From Bin87 sp965232895 (GTDB lineage: Bacteria; Chloroflexota; Dehalococcoidia; Lucifugimonadales; UBA3495), in NCBI GenBank assembly GCA_965232895.1, contig OZ247430.1, positions 2,046,001 to 2,110,000 on the forward strand: a DNA stretch of 64,000 nucleotides, written 5' to 3'. Under the pieces are notes generated by a model. It made no database searches, had not been told where the DNA came from, and was given only the letters and a program-made list of their open reading frames with translations. Shown piece by piece: positions 42,527-53,360 of the stretch. The position numbers and the translations under genes are program-made. Each line of letters starts with the position of its first letter. Within the stretch, counting starts at the first letter, position 1.

Positions 42527-43381
42527 ATGACTACCCCGGCCAACCGCATCGATCTGCTCGAACGCGAAGCTCGCTTGTTGCTGGATTTTCTCGGAGACTT
42601 GCCCCATGACGCCTGGGCGGCCGACAGCGCCTGCGCAGACTGGACCGTCGCCGACGTCATCGGCCATCTCACCAGCGTCGACCTGTCCACCCGTCTGGTC
42701 CGTGGACTGGACGGAGACCACTCCCCTCCGGAGGGCTCGCCGGCGCCGGAACAGCACGACGAAGACGCCTTCGCCCGCAGCATCTACCAGCGGGCCGTGG
42801 ACGCTACTCAGCGGTTGGGCGATGGGCTGCTGGAAGACTTCATCCAACGCATCGACGAGACCGTGGCCCTCTTCCGCCAGGTGCAACCCGACCAGTGGAA
42901 CAACCTGGTTTACTGGCCGGCCGGCCCCATGCGCATGGACACCCTGCTGACCCAGCGCATCGCCGAGTTGACCATGCACGGGTGGGACATCCGCTCGCGG
43001 CTGGAGGACGACTACCATCTTTCCGACGGCAGCGTCACGGCTCTGCTGGATACCGTGGACCGGGCCGCCCGCCGCGCCTTCCGTCCCGACCCGTTGCTGG
43101 CGAGCCGACCCCTGCGTTACCGGTTCAACATCAGCCGACCTGAGGAGCGAGTGATCGACCTGGTCCTGAGCGACGGAGACGCCGAGATTATTGAAGAGAT
43201 GGCGCCCAACTCGCCGGCCGAACAGGCCGACGTCACTTTCGAGTGCGACGGCGAGACCTGCGTCCTCATCCTGTACGGGCGACTGACCCCGCACGACGCC
43301 GTAGCCGCGCGCCGGCTATCGGTGGCAGACGGCGAGTCCTACCTGGCCGCGACCTTTGGGGAGCGGTTCGTAGGCGGCTGA
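42527..43381 (+). CDS. Mycothiol-dependent maleylpyruvate isomerase family protein
   Basis: 284 residues from ATG 42527 (GGAG about 10 bases upstream). DLPHDAWAADSACADWTVADVIGHL is the DinB-like metal-binding opening of this family; the C-terminal half, MHGWDIRSRL and later VTFECDGETCVLILYGR, matches the MDMPI C-terminal domain. These proteins act as thiol-dependent transferases or isomerases. Family name only; activity here is inferred. Confidence 0.75.
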   Translation: MTTPANRIDLLEREARLLLDFLGDLPHDAWAADSACADWTVADVIGHLTSVDLSTRLVRGLDGDHSPPEGSPAPEQHDEDAFARSIYQRAVDATQRLGDGLLEDFIQRIDETVALFRQVQPDQWNNLVYWPAGPMRMDTLLTQRIAELTMHGWDIRSRLEDDYHLSDGSVTALLDTVDRAARRAFRPDPLLASRPLRYRFNISRPEERVIDLVLSDGDAEIIEEMAPNSPAEQADVTFECDGETCVLILYGRLTPHDAVAARRLSVADGESYLAATFGERFVGG

Positions 43382-43451
43382 GTTCAGGCTACCGGAAAAC
43401 CAACGCGCTATGCCCGAGGGCGAACCCTCATGCGTGCCCACTTCCGCATAT

Positions 43452-43566
43452 CGTCAGAAGCAGAATTTGCGGGATTTCAGGATTTGACGGGATTGAGAGA
43501 GCTCCATTACGGAACGGTTCCAATCCTGACAATCCTCAGATCTTGAAAATCCTGATGATTCTGACG
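43452..43566. repeat. Palindromic CGTCAGAA-type repeat, copy 2
   Basis: CGTCAGAAGCAGAATTTGCG at the left, TTCTGACG at the right (43559-43566), with the inner arms pairing (CAGGATTTGACGGG / CAATCCTCAGATC). It is followed by TTTCCTACCGC, as are copies 1 and 5 in reverse. Fills most of the 305-bp gap before typA. Confidence 0.75.
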
Positions 43567-43686
43567 TTTCCTACCGCAATCTGGGTATGCACGGGGTTGC
43601 CCTGAGTACGATTAAACCAGGACATCCTGTGCATCCCGTTTATCCTGCCAATCCTGGTAAATGCTCGGCCTTGCCTTGATGACTGG

Positions 43687-45525
<1,839 letters not shown>

Positions 45526-45625
45526 GCGTATTCACCTCGCGCGGAATCAAGCATATCATCCATACCGTCAAACTCGCAGACCAAACGAGCGGGGCCATCC
45601 CCCAACAAACAGGAGTGCCAGAGTC

Positions 45626-46861
45626 ATGACCAGCCGAAACGCGGAATCCAAGGACGCGCTCGCCAGCAGTTCCAACTCAACCATCGAAGCGTCGAAAGCG
45701 GAACTGTTCGACCTTTCGAAAGACGTCCACGCCCATCCGGAACTGAACTACCAGGAATACTATTCGTCCAACGCCCTCGCCGGGTTCCTGGAGAAGCATA
45801 ACCTCCAGGTGGAGCGTGGCGTCGGCGGAGTCGAAACGGCGTTCAAGGCCACGATCCCGGGCGGGGCCGGCGACGGCCCGACCATCGCGGTGCTGGCGGA
45901 ATACGACGCGCTGCCCGAAATTGGCCACGGTTGCGGGCACAATCTCATCGCCATGGCGGCCATGGGCGCGGCCTTGGGGCTGCAGGCCAACGCGGCCGAC
46001 CTGCCCGGCCGCATCGAGATTATCGGCACGCCGGCCGAGGAGGGCGGCGGAGGCAAGATCCGTCTGCTCGAGGCGGGAGTATTTGACGGCGTCGATGCCA
46101 CCCTCTCATCCCACCCCTTCTCGAACCGCACCGTCATACCCGCGGCCTCGCCCAAGGGGGAGAGCTGGAGCCTGGCCATGGTGGGATACCGGTACATGTT
46201 CCACGGTCGGGCCGCCCACGCCGCCGCCGCGCCCGAGGCCGGCATCAACGCGCTGAACGCGGTGATCCACCTGTTCACCGGCATCGACGCGCTGCGCCAG
46301 CACCTGCGGGACGACGTGCGGATGCACGGCGTGATCACCGACGGCGGTCTGGCGCCCAACGTCGTGCCCGAGTTCGCCGCCGCCAACTTCATGCTGCGCT
46401 CCCGCGACGGCCAGTACCTGAGCAGCGAGGTGGTGGGCAAGGTAGCGGCGATCGCTGAGGGCGCGGCGGCCATGACCGGCGCGCGCCTGGAGGTCGAGGA
46501 GTTCTATCCCTTCTACGAGAACGTGCAGCCCAACGTGGCGCTGGCCCAGGCGATGGCCGCCAACATCCAGGCCCTGGGGGTCCGGCTGGACGAGCCTGTG
46601 GCCGGCCGCGCCGGCAGCGGCGCGTCAACCGATTTCGGCAACGTCAGCCAGGCCATGCCGGCCTTTGAGTTGCGCTACGCCGTCAGCGAGACACCCGTGG
46701 CGTCACACACCCGGGACATGTGCGAGACGGCGATCACGGACTTCGCTCTGTCCAACGCGCTGTCCGTCGCCAAGGCGCTGAGCCTGACCGCCAGCGACCT
46801 GCTGCGCGACGCCACACTGGTCGAGGCCGCCAAGAGCGAGTTCGCCGAACGCAGCGCCTGA
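45626..46861 (+). CDS. M20 family amidohydrolase (AbgB/carboxypeptidase-like)
   Basis: 411 residues; AGGAG 11 bases before ATG 45626. VHAHPELNYQEYYSSNALAG and VLAEYDALPEIGHGCGHNLI (metal-binding H-x-x-x-x-H) identify the M20D group, with GTPAEEGGGGKIRLLEAG supplying the catalytic Glu pair, and HGRAAHAAAAPE the dimerisation/metal domain. Removes an acyl group from amino acid or amidobenzoyl derivatives. Two-zinc enzyme. Divergent from typA. Confidence 0.87.
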   Translation: MTSRNAESKDALASSSNSTIEASKAELFDLSKDVHAHPELNYQEYYSSNALAGFLEKHNLQVERGVGGVETAFKATIPGGAGDGPTIAVLAEYDALPEIGHGCGHNLIAMAAMGAALGLQANAADLPGRIEIIGTPAEEGGGGKIRLLEAGVFDGVDATLSSHPFSNRTVIPAASPKGESWSLAMVGYRYMFHGRAAHAAAAPEAGINALNAVIHLFTGIDALRQHLRDDVRMHGVITDGGLAPNVVPEFAAANFMLRSRDGQYLSSEVVGKVAAIAEGAAAMTGARLEVEEFYPFYENVQPNVALAQAMAANIQALGVRLDEPVAGRAGSGASTDFGNVSQAMPAFELRYAVSETPVASHTRDMCETAITDFALSNALSVAKALSLTASDLLRDATLVEAAKSEFAERSA

Positions 46862-46980
46862 TCGTGTGCCGGTATACAGCGTTTTCGGGCCGCGCCGGAC
46901 GATGATCCGCGCGCGGCCCGAATTCATACGCAGAACCTGGATCGCCTGGCTCATACATATTCAGCTCGGCGCGAGGGAAA

Positions 46981-47090
46981 CGTCAGAATCAGGATTTTCC
47001 GGATTCATGGATTATCAGAATCAGGAGCGTTCTGCCTCGAACGATCTCAATCCGGCCAATCCGTGAATCCTGCTAATCCTGATTCTGACG
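46981..47090. repeat. Palindromic CGTCAGAA-type repeat, copy 3
   Basis: CGTCAGAATCAGGATTTTCC to TTCTGACG, exact 8-bp terminal inverted repeat; the arms AATCCGTGAATCCTGCTAAT and the complement of the left half pair. After it comes AACTACCCTGAGTGGATACGCGTGAGG, matching copy 5. Confidence 0.8.
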
Positions 47091-47122
47091 AACTACCCTG
47101 AGTGGATACGCGTGAGGATCGC

Positions 47123-47593
47123 CTAGTCGTTGACCTCGACGATCATCTCGATCTCGATGGGCATGCCGCCGGGCAGCGTGGCCATGCCCACGGCGGAACG
47201 GGCGTGCCGTCCCCGGTCGCCGTACAGGCTGATCAGCAGGTCCGAGGCGCCGTTGGCCACCCGCGGCGTGTCGCCGAAGTCCGGCGTGGAGTTGACCATG
47301 GCCAGCAGCTTGACGATGTGGCTGACGTTGTCCAGGTCGCCGATGGCGCCTTTCAGATTGGTGAGCAGGTTCAACATGGTTTGCCGCGCGCAATCGTAGC
47401 CCTGCTCGACGGTCACCTCGCCGCCCAGCTTGCCCGTGTGCAGCAGCCCGCCCCCGGGCAGGCCCGGCCCGGTTCCCGACAGGAACACCAGGTTGCCGGT
47501 TCGCACGTAGGGGATGATGTTTCCCGCGCCCGGCGTCCGGGGAGGGGGCAGCTCGTAGCCCAGTTCCTTCAGCTTGTTCTCAATTTCCGGCAT
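47123..47593 (-). CDS. RidA family protein
   Basis: 156 residues. ENKLKELGYELPPP and NLVFLSGTGPGLPGGGLLHTG, then EQGYDCARQTMLNLLTNLKG match the RidA/YjgF/UK114 fold. The classic Arg that binds imine substrates lies in a similar position to R in GRHARSAVGMATLPGGMPIEIE. Members hydrolyse reactive 2-aminoacrylate and imines. Likely a trimeric cytosolic enzyme. Confidence 0.85.
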   Translation of the reverse strand: MPEIENKLKELGYELPPPRTPGAGNIIPYVRTGNLVFLSGTGPGLPGGGLLHTGKLGGEVTVEQGYDCARQTMLNLLTNLKGAIGDLDNVSHIVKLLAMVNSTPDFGDTPRVANGASDLLISLYGDRGRHARSAVGMATLPGGMPIEIEMIVEVND

Positions 47594-48051
47594 CGGATCG
47601 CTCCTTATCGGTTCTGTCTTGTTGTACCTTGCGGATCGCCGTTCGAGGCATAATCGGCGGGCGTCCGGCGGGTGAGCCAGATGGTATCACGCGAATCGCG
47701 TGAGCGGGCGATGGCGCCGGGGCGCTTACGCGTACCTCGTTTCACTCGAATGGTCATCGCGAGCGTAACACGGCATCTCGTCGGCGTAGCAACACTGCCT
47801 TCCGCGCACCGGCTCATGCGTACCCGTTTGTGGGGGTCGTCAGAATCAGGATGTCAGGATTTACAGGATTGGACCCGTCCGACGGAAAAGAACCCCCAAT
47901 CCCGAAATTCTTCAATCCCGTAAATGCTGCATCTGACGACTTCGCGGCGCACACCGTGTTCGTATGAGCGCGCCCCCACTCCGTCCCCGTACGCAGGTTT
48001 AGTACATTATGCCCACGAACCGACCGGACCCATCCCACAGGGAGCGACGCC
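47594..48051. other. Gene-free 0.46-kb stretch
   Basis: No gene. It has a minus-strand TGATACCAT box about 90 bp before the RidA start and copy 4 of the CGTCAGAA repeat (47838-47938). Confidence 0.6.
47838..47938. repeat. Palindromic CGTCAGAA-type repeat, copy 4
   Basis: CGTCAGAATCAGGATGTCAG at the left and ATCTGACG at the right end (one mismatch). The shortest copy, 101 bp, with a G/C run CCGTCCGACGGAAAAG in the middle. Confidence 0.7.
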
Positions 48052-48603
48052 ATGACCACCGCCCAGCCCCAGCCCCGCGGCGAGATCGTCCAGCAGATGG
48101 ACGGCACCTACGAGCTCTTCCCCGTGCCCACCGACCAGGACACCCTCCACGGCATCCTCACCGACTGCCTCGCCGAGTGGGAGCGCATCCGCATCGGCCT
48201 GCTGATCCCCGGTGCCGTGTGGGAGATCAAGCCGTCGAGGAAGCCGGTGCGCGGCGGCTTCCTCACCGTCGACTTCGAGGAGTGGCACCTGCACCTGTGC
48301 ATCGGCGAGCACACGTCGGCGCCGCCCGAGGTGGCCCACCTGCGCCGCGCCGCCCGCGCTGAACTCTACCGCCGACTCAACCCCGACCACCAGCCCACGT
48401 CCTGGGGCTTCCGCCTCTTCAACGGCGGCGGCCAGCAGCAGATCACCGTCCTCCTCCCTAACCCCCACCTCGACGAACACCAGCAATACGAAAAACAACC
48501 CGACTGGAGCCGCCTCTACCTCTGGGACCGGCTACGTGAGAAGTACTTGGCCCAGGGCAGGGACGCGACAGACCGGATGGCGGCAGGGTTTTGGCATGGG
48601 TGA
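48052..48603 (+). CDS. Conserved protein of unknown function (DUF7676-like)
   Basis: 183 residues. Rich in Arg and aromatic residues; the segments EWHLHLCIGEHTSAPPEVAHL, RAARAELYRRLNPD and SWGFRLFNGGGQQQITVLLPNP look strongly conserved. I recall this arrangement as a DUF7676-type protein but cannot verify it. No signal peptide. No operon partner. Not assigned a function. Confidence 0.5.
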   Translation: MTTAQPQPRGEIVQQMDGTYELFPVPTDQDTLHGILTDCLAEWERIRIGLLIPGAVWEIKPSRKPVRGGFLTVDFEEWHLHLCIGEHTSAPPEVAHLRRAARAELYRRLNPDHQPTSWGFRLFNGGGQQQITVLLPNPHLDEHQQYEKQPDWSRLYLWDRLREKYLAQGRDATDRMAAGFWHG

Positions 48604-48676
48604 GACGGTTTCCTCGCCGAGTCGGCCTTGTCAGGCCCGCACACCCCCGTCGATTGTCCGGGACACAATCATACGA

Positions 48677-50908
48677 TCATAACGACTCGATCGCATCGAT
48701 TGCCCGCGAAATCACACTTCTGCACTCATGCACCCCCCTGAGATTAGTAGGCATGTCCTTGACATCCAAGAACACTTGATAAGTTCCCTGGGTTCCGGCA
48801 CGTCTGGTGACGTTTGGATAGCTCTGTAGAGCTCTGTCCAAACTGACGTTAAACCTACGTCTAGCCGCTTCAGCGGTTGTTCCAGCGAGGGCGGGCATTC
48901 CCTGTTCGATGCCAATAGTCAGGTCTAATCCATTCTGTCCCGCGTCCACTTTCGTTACCGTTATTTGAGAACGGCCCGACAACGAACTGAATGACTCGTC
49001 CTTGCGTTCGTTGTGATCAGACAACCCGGCCAACGAGTAAACGAGCTCGTCTAAGAAACGTTCCCGATCGATGTGTTCGTCGAGGTCGGCTTGTCGGATG
49101 AGAGTCAATGCTTCGAACAGGGTATCGATGATAGTGCGAAAATCCTTAAGCCGGTCGTTAGGATCAGTTTTGGTACAGCCATCATATAGCCCCGCGAATA
49201 TGTTTGCGGCTTGCGCAACCGGCCAACCACCTATGCGATCTCGCAATCCCGAAAGATTGTCTGCGCCTCCGAACGGCACGGGGTCGCTCATGGTAGCTAC
49301 GAAAAAACAAATCTGACCAAAGGAATAGACGTCCGTGGTTGCCGCGTGCGCCGAACGCGATGCTGGTTTCGATAACTGCTCTGGTGAGGCATAAAAGATG
49401 GTGCCGAATGCCTCGTTCGTAACTTGGGTTGCTGCTGAGAACCAAGCCAAGTCGAAATCAGTCAAGAATGGAATCCAAGTCGTTGAGTGAGCATCATATT
49501 GAAGTACAATATTTTCAGGTTTTACGTCACGGTGAATCACGTTTCTGCCATGGGCATGGTGAAGAGTTTCAGCAATTTTGATCAGGAGCTCTATAGTTTC
49601 TGCAGTATCAAGATCAGTGCCAACGAAATCTCGTAGATTCGGACCTGGTATGAACTCCATATAAAACCCGAGGGGGCACTTGGTCTCTCCGTACACTTTG
49701 ACAATATGCGGATGTTCCAATTGCCTCATTGCTCTATAGCCTCTCTCGAACCGCGCAACCTTTTCTCGCAGTTCGAGTTCAGTGGGATGATAAATTTTAT
49801 ACGCCATCTTCATTCCATCGGGTTTGTCAACCTCCCAGACAGTGCCGAAAGCCCCTGCGCCTAACCGCTTGATGATTTGCCCTTCTTCGGTAAAGGTGCC
49901 TTCGCTGACTGCGCCCAATTGTGCGAGCCTAGCCCTAGCTTCCGAATAAGCGTTAGCAAAGATTTGGCTTGACATCACTTCAGGGGTTTCACTCACCATT
50001 CTATCAAACCAGCGCATGATGGGTTCTAACATTCGCGTGGCGGTTTGGTAACCTTCCGTCCTCCATTTTTCATACGGAACCGAAGTGTGGTTCAAGTAGG
50101 AATTCAGCTGCCGAGTCGCTTCTTGGCCAAGTACGTCAATGGCATCTGGGTCAACATTGTTTTGAGGATCGCCGATAGCTGGCAAATTCAACCCCGCTAT
50201 GGGTGAGAACCCAGATCCCAATACTACAGAACCAGCTTGCTCTCCCTTAAAAGTCGGCTTGCGATAGCCATCTTCCTCGCACTTTCCTGCGACGTATTCG
50301 AACAGACCGATTGGCGTTATCGTCCCGCGTAAACTAGCTGCCGAGCCCATCATGCCTTCAAGAACATGAAACGTAAAAACTCCGTGACCATATTCGCTTA
50401 ACTCCAAAGCAGTCTCGTTAAAGCCGCAAGCTGCGAGGACGAATTTGCCCGAGCCTATCGTGCTGAAAGTACGATCAATGTCCGTGTCAGACATAGCGCG
50501 CAACCGCTCCACGTTCCTGACAGACGCTGCACCAGAATAGCAACAATCGATCACAAGGACTACCGTGTTGTTAGCTTTAGCAACACGGTCCCTTAGCCAA
50601 TCTAGGTTTATCCCCGGTAGCGCTGGAGAATTGTCGGTCGTGGCTAGATAAACGCTTTCGTCGTCTGATTGGCCGTGCCCTGCGAAAAAGATCAGTTTTA
50701 TTTCGGACGTGCTGTCCAACAACGTTTCTATGCCTGCTTGCGTATCAACGGCCGTAGCACTATCGTCCAACATTAGCGTCACGTCGAAACCGTATTCTGG
50801 CATTTCCAGCAAATCCGCGATTGCAGAGGCATCTTTGGTGGCATACCGCAACGATGGCGCGTTCGCATAATCGTTGATCCCGACTACCAAAGCTTGCTTT
50901 GAGGACAT
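48677..50908 (-). CDS. Caspase-protein kinase fusion
   Basis: About 743 residues. ATG 50908 is preferred over in-frame starts at 50914 and 50974 because AAGGTGG lies 8 bases before it. Residues 1-230: caspase fold with FFAGHGQSD (His about 78) and VIDCCYSGA (Cys about 123). Residues about 345-600: Ser/Thr kinase with LGAGAFGTVWEV, Lys in AYKIY, HRDVKPEN, but TDFDLA where DFG is expected, then GTIFYASPEQ. A beta-rich C-terminal domain ends the protein. Metacaspase-like peptidases and kinases together suggest stress or phage-triggered cell suicide, which is inference. Visibly AT-rich versus neighbours; likely acquired. Confidence 0.8.
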   Translation of the reverse strand: MSSKQALVVGINDYANAPSLRYATKDASAIADLLEMPEYGFDVTLMLDDSATAVDTQAGIETLLDSTSEIKLIFFAGHGQSDDESVYLATTDNSPALPGINLDWLRDRVAKANNTVVLVIDCCYSGAASVRNVERLRAMSDTDIDRTFSTIGSGKFVLAACGFNETALELSEYGHGVFTFHVLEGMMGSAASLRGTITPIGLFEYVAGKCEEDGYRKPTFKGEQAGSVVLGSGFSPIAGLNLPAIGDPQNNVDPDAIDVLGQEATRQLNSYLNHTSVPYEKWRTEGYQTATRMLEPIMRWFDRMVSETPEVMSSQIFANAYSEARARLAQLGAVSEGTFTEEGQIIKRLGAGAFGTVWEVDKPDGMKMAYKIYHPTELELREKVARFERGYRAMRQLEHPHIVKVYGETKCPLGFYMEFIPGPNLRDFVGTDLDTAETIELLIKIAETLHHAHGRNVIHRDVKPENIVLQYDAHSTTWIPFLTDFDLAWFSAATQVTNEAFGTIFYASPEQLSKPASRSAHAATTDVYSFGQICFFVATMSDPVPFGGADNLSGLRDRIGGWPVAQAANIFAGLYDGCTKTDPNDRLKDFRTIIDTLFEALTLIRQADLDEHIDRERFLDELVYSLAGLSDHNERKDESFSSLSGRSQITVTKVDAGQNGLDLTIGIEQGMPALAGTTAEAARRRFNVSLDRALQSYPNVTRRAGTQGTYQVFLDVKDMPTNLRGVHECRSVISRAIDAIESL

Positions 50909-51292
50909 TTGCATAACCACCTTAGTGAGGTATTTGTTTGACTGTAATATACGTGCCGCCACAGTGCTGGTCAAGGCGGCTGTTCGCGTCGGCTATCCTG
51001 TTGCTAGGCCCCAATCCACCGAAGAGATGAATGTGGCGTCGTGGTGAGGGGAAGAGAAAGCGCTCTCGGCTTCGGGGATAATGGTTTGTGAAACAGCAAA
51101 CCGACCCTAAACAAGGAACACCCAACGGATGCTACCACGCAACGACCCCGACCGCATCCAAATCGCCTTTGCTGACCACCGGCTGGTGGCCAATGCTGGG
51201 TTGCTGCTTCCTCAAACGTAACCGCAGATTACGGTACTGGATTCCCGCGAAAGCGGGAATGACGGTGAAAATGTCAGCACTGCCTGGTACCG
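50909..51292. other. Gene-free 0.38-kb stretch with a dRS3-like palindrome
   Basis: No gene. The only structure seen is ATTCCCGCGAAAGCGGGAAT at 51241-51260, flanked by GGATT... and ...GACGG as in the other copies. Confidence 0.6.
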
Positions 51293-52528
51293 TCAAATCG
51301 CCCTCGCCCTCCCCAGCGCAGCTAACTCCCGGGCCTCGTAGCCCAGCAACCCGCAGTACACGTCCGCGTTGTGCTCCCCCAGCAGCGGCGCGCGGGTCAG
51401 CGTGGTGGGCGTTTCGCTGAGCTGGAAGGGTGCGCCCGTGTACTCCAGGGGCCCGGTGGCCGGATGGTCGACCTGGGAGTAGAAGGCGCGCTCGCGTTGC
51501 TGCGGGCTCTGGAACACCTCGGACGGCGTGTAGTAGGGCGCGATGGGGACGCCGTGGGCCTGGCCTTCGGCGTAGAGCCACTCGCGGGTGTGCTGGGCGA
51601 ACCACCCCCGCATGTGCCGGTTCAGATCGGGGCCGTGGGTGGCCGGGTCGCTGAACATCTCGGGCGATGCCCAGTCGGGGTTGCCCATGAAGGACAGCAG
51701 GCCCTCGAACTGGCGAGGCTCCAGGGTCAGCAGTTCCACGTAGCCGTCAGACGCCGGCAGCACGCCGCCGACGCGGAAGTAGCGGGAGAAGCGCGTCTCG
51801 GTGATCCCCTCCGACTCGTGACGCTGGATGGGCATGTAGCCGACGGACAACTGGGCCTCCTGCGCTGAAGTATCCACAACTTGGCCTCGCGCGTTCCCCG
51901 CAGTTCCCACGCGGTTGTACACGGCGGCCAGCGCGCCCACGGCGGCGGTGAGGCCGGCCTGGTAGTCGCCCATGTTGGCGCCGGCGACGATGGGCGGCCG
52001 GTCCGGGAAGGTGTCCAGCGCGACCCCGTTGGGCAGGAGCCAACCCTCGCCTCCGGCGTGGAACACGGCCAGGTGTCCGGCGTGGTAGTCGGCGTAGGGG
52101 CCGCTGCTGCCGAAGGGCGTGACGGCGGTGACGATCACGTCGGCGTTGGCGGCGAGAAGGGAGTCGGAGTCGAGGCCAACATCGGCGGCCCGTGCCGGCG
52201 TGCAATCGTGCACCACCATGTCGACGCGGGAGACCAGTTGGCGCAGCAGGTCCTGTCCGGCCGGATTGTGCAGGTCGAGGGTTATACCACGCTTCCCGGT
52301 GTTGAGGTACAGATACAACCCGCTGCGCTCGGGATGGGGAACGTCATCAGGGAACGGGCCGCGACGGCGTGAAGGATCGCCGACGCCGGGATGCTCCGCC
52401 TTGATGACCTCGGCTCCCAGGGACGCCAGCAACTTGCCGCAGTAGGGGCCGGGGATGAGGGATGCGATCTCCAGCAAGCGGAGGTTGGGCAGGGTGGTGG
52501 GGAGTGAGAGCGCAGCTCGGTTGGTCAT
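51293..52528 (-). CDS. CaiB/BaiF family CoA transferase
   Basis: 411 residues. LPNLRLLEIASLIPGPYCGK opens the family fold (class III CoA transferases), followed by LASLGAEVIKAEHPGVGDPS and LNTGKRGITLDLHNPAGQDL; the catalytic Asp lies in the middle, and GANMGDYQAGLTAAVGALA fits the family segment. Transfers CoA between organic acids. Its ATG overlaps the stop of the Uma2 gene as ATGA. A copy of its 5' end is present at 53201-53356. Confidence 0.85.
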   Translation of the reverse strand: MTNRAALSLPTTLPNLRLLEIASLIPGPYCGKLLASLGAEVIKAEHPGVGDPSRRRGPFPDDVPHPERSGLYLYLNTGKRGITLDLHNPAGQDLLRQLVSRVDMVVHDCTPARAADVGLDSDSLLAANADVIVTAVTPFGSSGPYADYHAGHLAVFHAGGEGWLLPNGVALDTFPDRPPIVAGANMGDYQAGLTAAVGALAAVYNRVGTAGNARGQVVDTSAQEAQLSVGYMPIQRHESEGITETRFSRYFRVGGVLPASDGYVELLTLEPRQFEGLLSFMGNPDWASPEMFSDPATHGPDLNRHMRGWFAQHTREWLYAEGQAHGVPIAPYYTPSEVFQSPQQRERAFYSQVDHPATGPLEYTGAPFQLSETPTTLTRAPLLGEHNADVYCGLLGYEARELAALGRARAI

Positions 52529-53172
52529 ATATCAAAAATGTACTGCCGCACCGGAAAGGCAAAGCCGATCAGCACGTCTTCCCCGTCAAGCGTTTCCGGA
52601 TCATCCAGCAATTGCGGCTCCGGCTGGCCGGCGCGATAGACATGAACCTGCCGCTGGAGCGCCTCAATCAGCCAGCCCAGGCGAACTCCCCCGGCCATCC
52701 ACTCTGCCATCTTGTTTTGCAAGGGGCGCAAGTTATCGCTGCGCGAACAGATTTCCACCACGAAGTCGGGAGCTCCCTCGATAACGGTTTCCCTTTCCCG
52801 CTCGGGCAGCGCGTCAAATCGTTCCTGGGTAATCCAGGCGGCGTCCGGCCCCAGCGCCGCGCCGGAGGGCAGCCGGAAACGCACCGTTTGCGAGGAAGCG
52901 CTGCCCCCGTTGGCGAGTTCCCAATTGCCGATAAATACGGCGAAGTAAAATTCTTGTTTGTTGCCCCGGTATCCGGTCATAGGCAGTATCAGCAGCTCCC
53001 CCTCGGCGGTGACCTCCATCTCGTACAGATCGTTCTGCTCGCAGAACGCGATGAATCGCGCCGGGAAATCGTCCGCCCGGTGGTCGATGCCCAGGGCGGC
53101 CAAGCTCAATACCACGGCGCCGTCCGGCGCGATGGCGGTAGAGCCGGTGGTGGGTTTGGAGATGGTGGTCAT
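52525..53172 (-). CDS. Uma2 family endonuclease coupled to the CoA transferase
   Basis: 215 residues: LGPDAAWITQERFDAL, APDFVVEICSRSDNLRPLQNK give the Asp, Glu and Lys, with WLIEAL after. Overlaps the CoA transferase start by 4 bases (ATGA) although functionally unrelated, as if a cassette had been inserted in front of the gene. A TGATACAAT box lies at 53195-53203 on this strand, 23 bp before the start. Confidence 0.8.
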   Translation of the reverse strand: MTTISKPTTGSTAIAPDGAVVLSLAALGIDHRADDFPARFIAFCEQNDLYEMEVTAEGELLILPMTGYRGNKQEFYFAVFIGNWELANGGSASSQTVRFRLPSGAALGPDAAWITQERFDALPERERETVIEGAPDFVVEICSRSDNLRPLQNKMAEWMAGGVRLGWLIEALQRQVHVYRAGQPEPQLLDDPETLDGEDVLIGFAFPVRQYIFDI

Positions 53173-53200
53173 GGCGACGGTTCCCGTTGGCGCGATTGTA

Positions 53201-53356
53201 TCATTGAGCAGAAACCGCCAACAGCGGCTCCGCCTTGATGACCTCGGCTCCCGGAGACGCCAGCATCTTGCCGCAGTAGGGGCCGGGGATGAGGGAGGCG
53301 ATCTCCAGGACGCGGAGGTTGGGGAGGACTTTGGCAGCCGAATTGAAGACAGTCAT
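53201..53356 (-). pseudogene. Duplicated 5' fragment of the CoA transferase gene
   Basis: 51 codons from ATG 53356: MTVFNSAAKVLPNLRVLEIA then SLIPGPYCGKMLASPGAEVI and KAE, matching residues about 14-46 of the CoA transferase, then it diverges (PLLAVSAQ) and stops at TGA. DNA across this block is nearly identical to 52420-52490. It sits upstream of the Uma2 gene, so Uma2 is bracketed by two copies of the same gene start. Confidence 0.85.
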
Positions 53357-53360
53357 CGGC

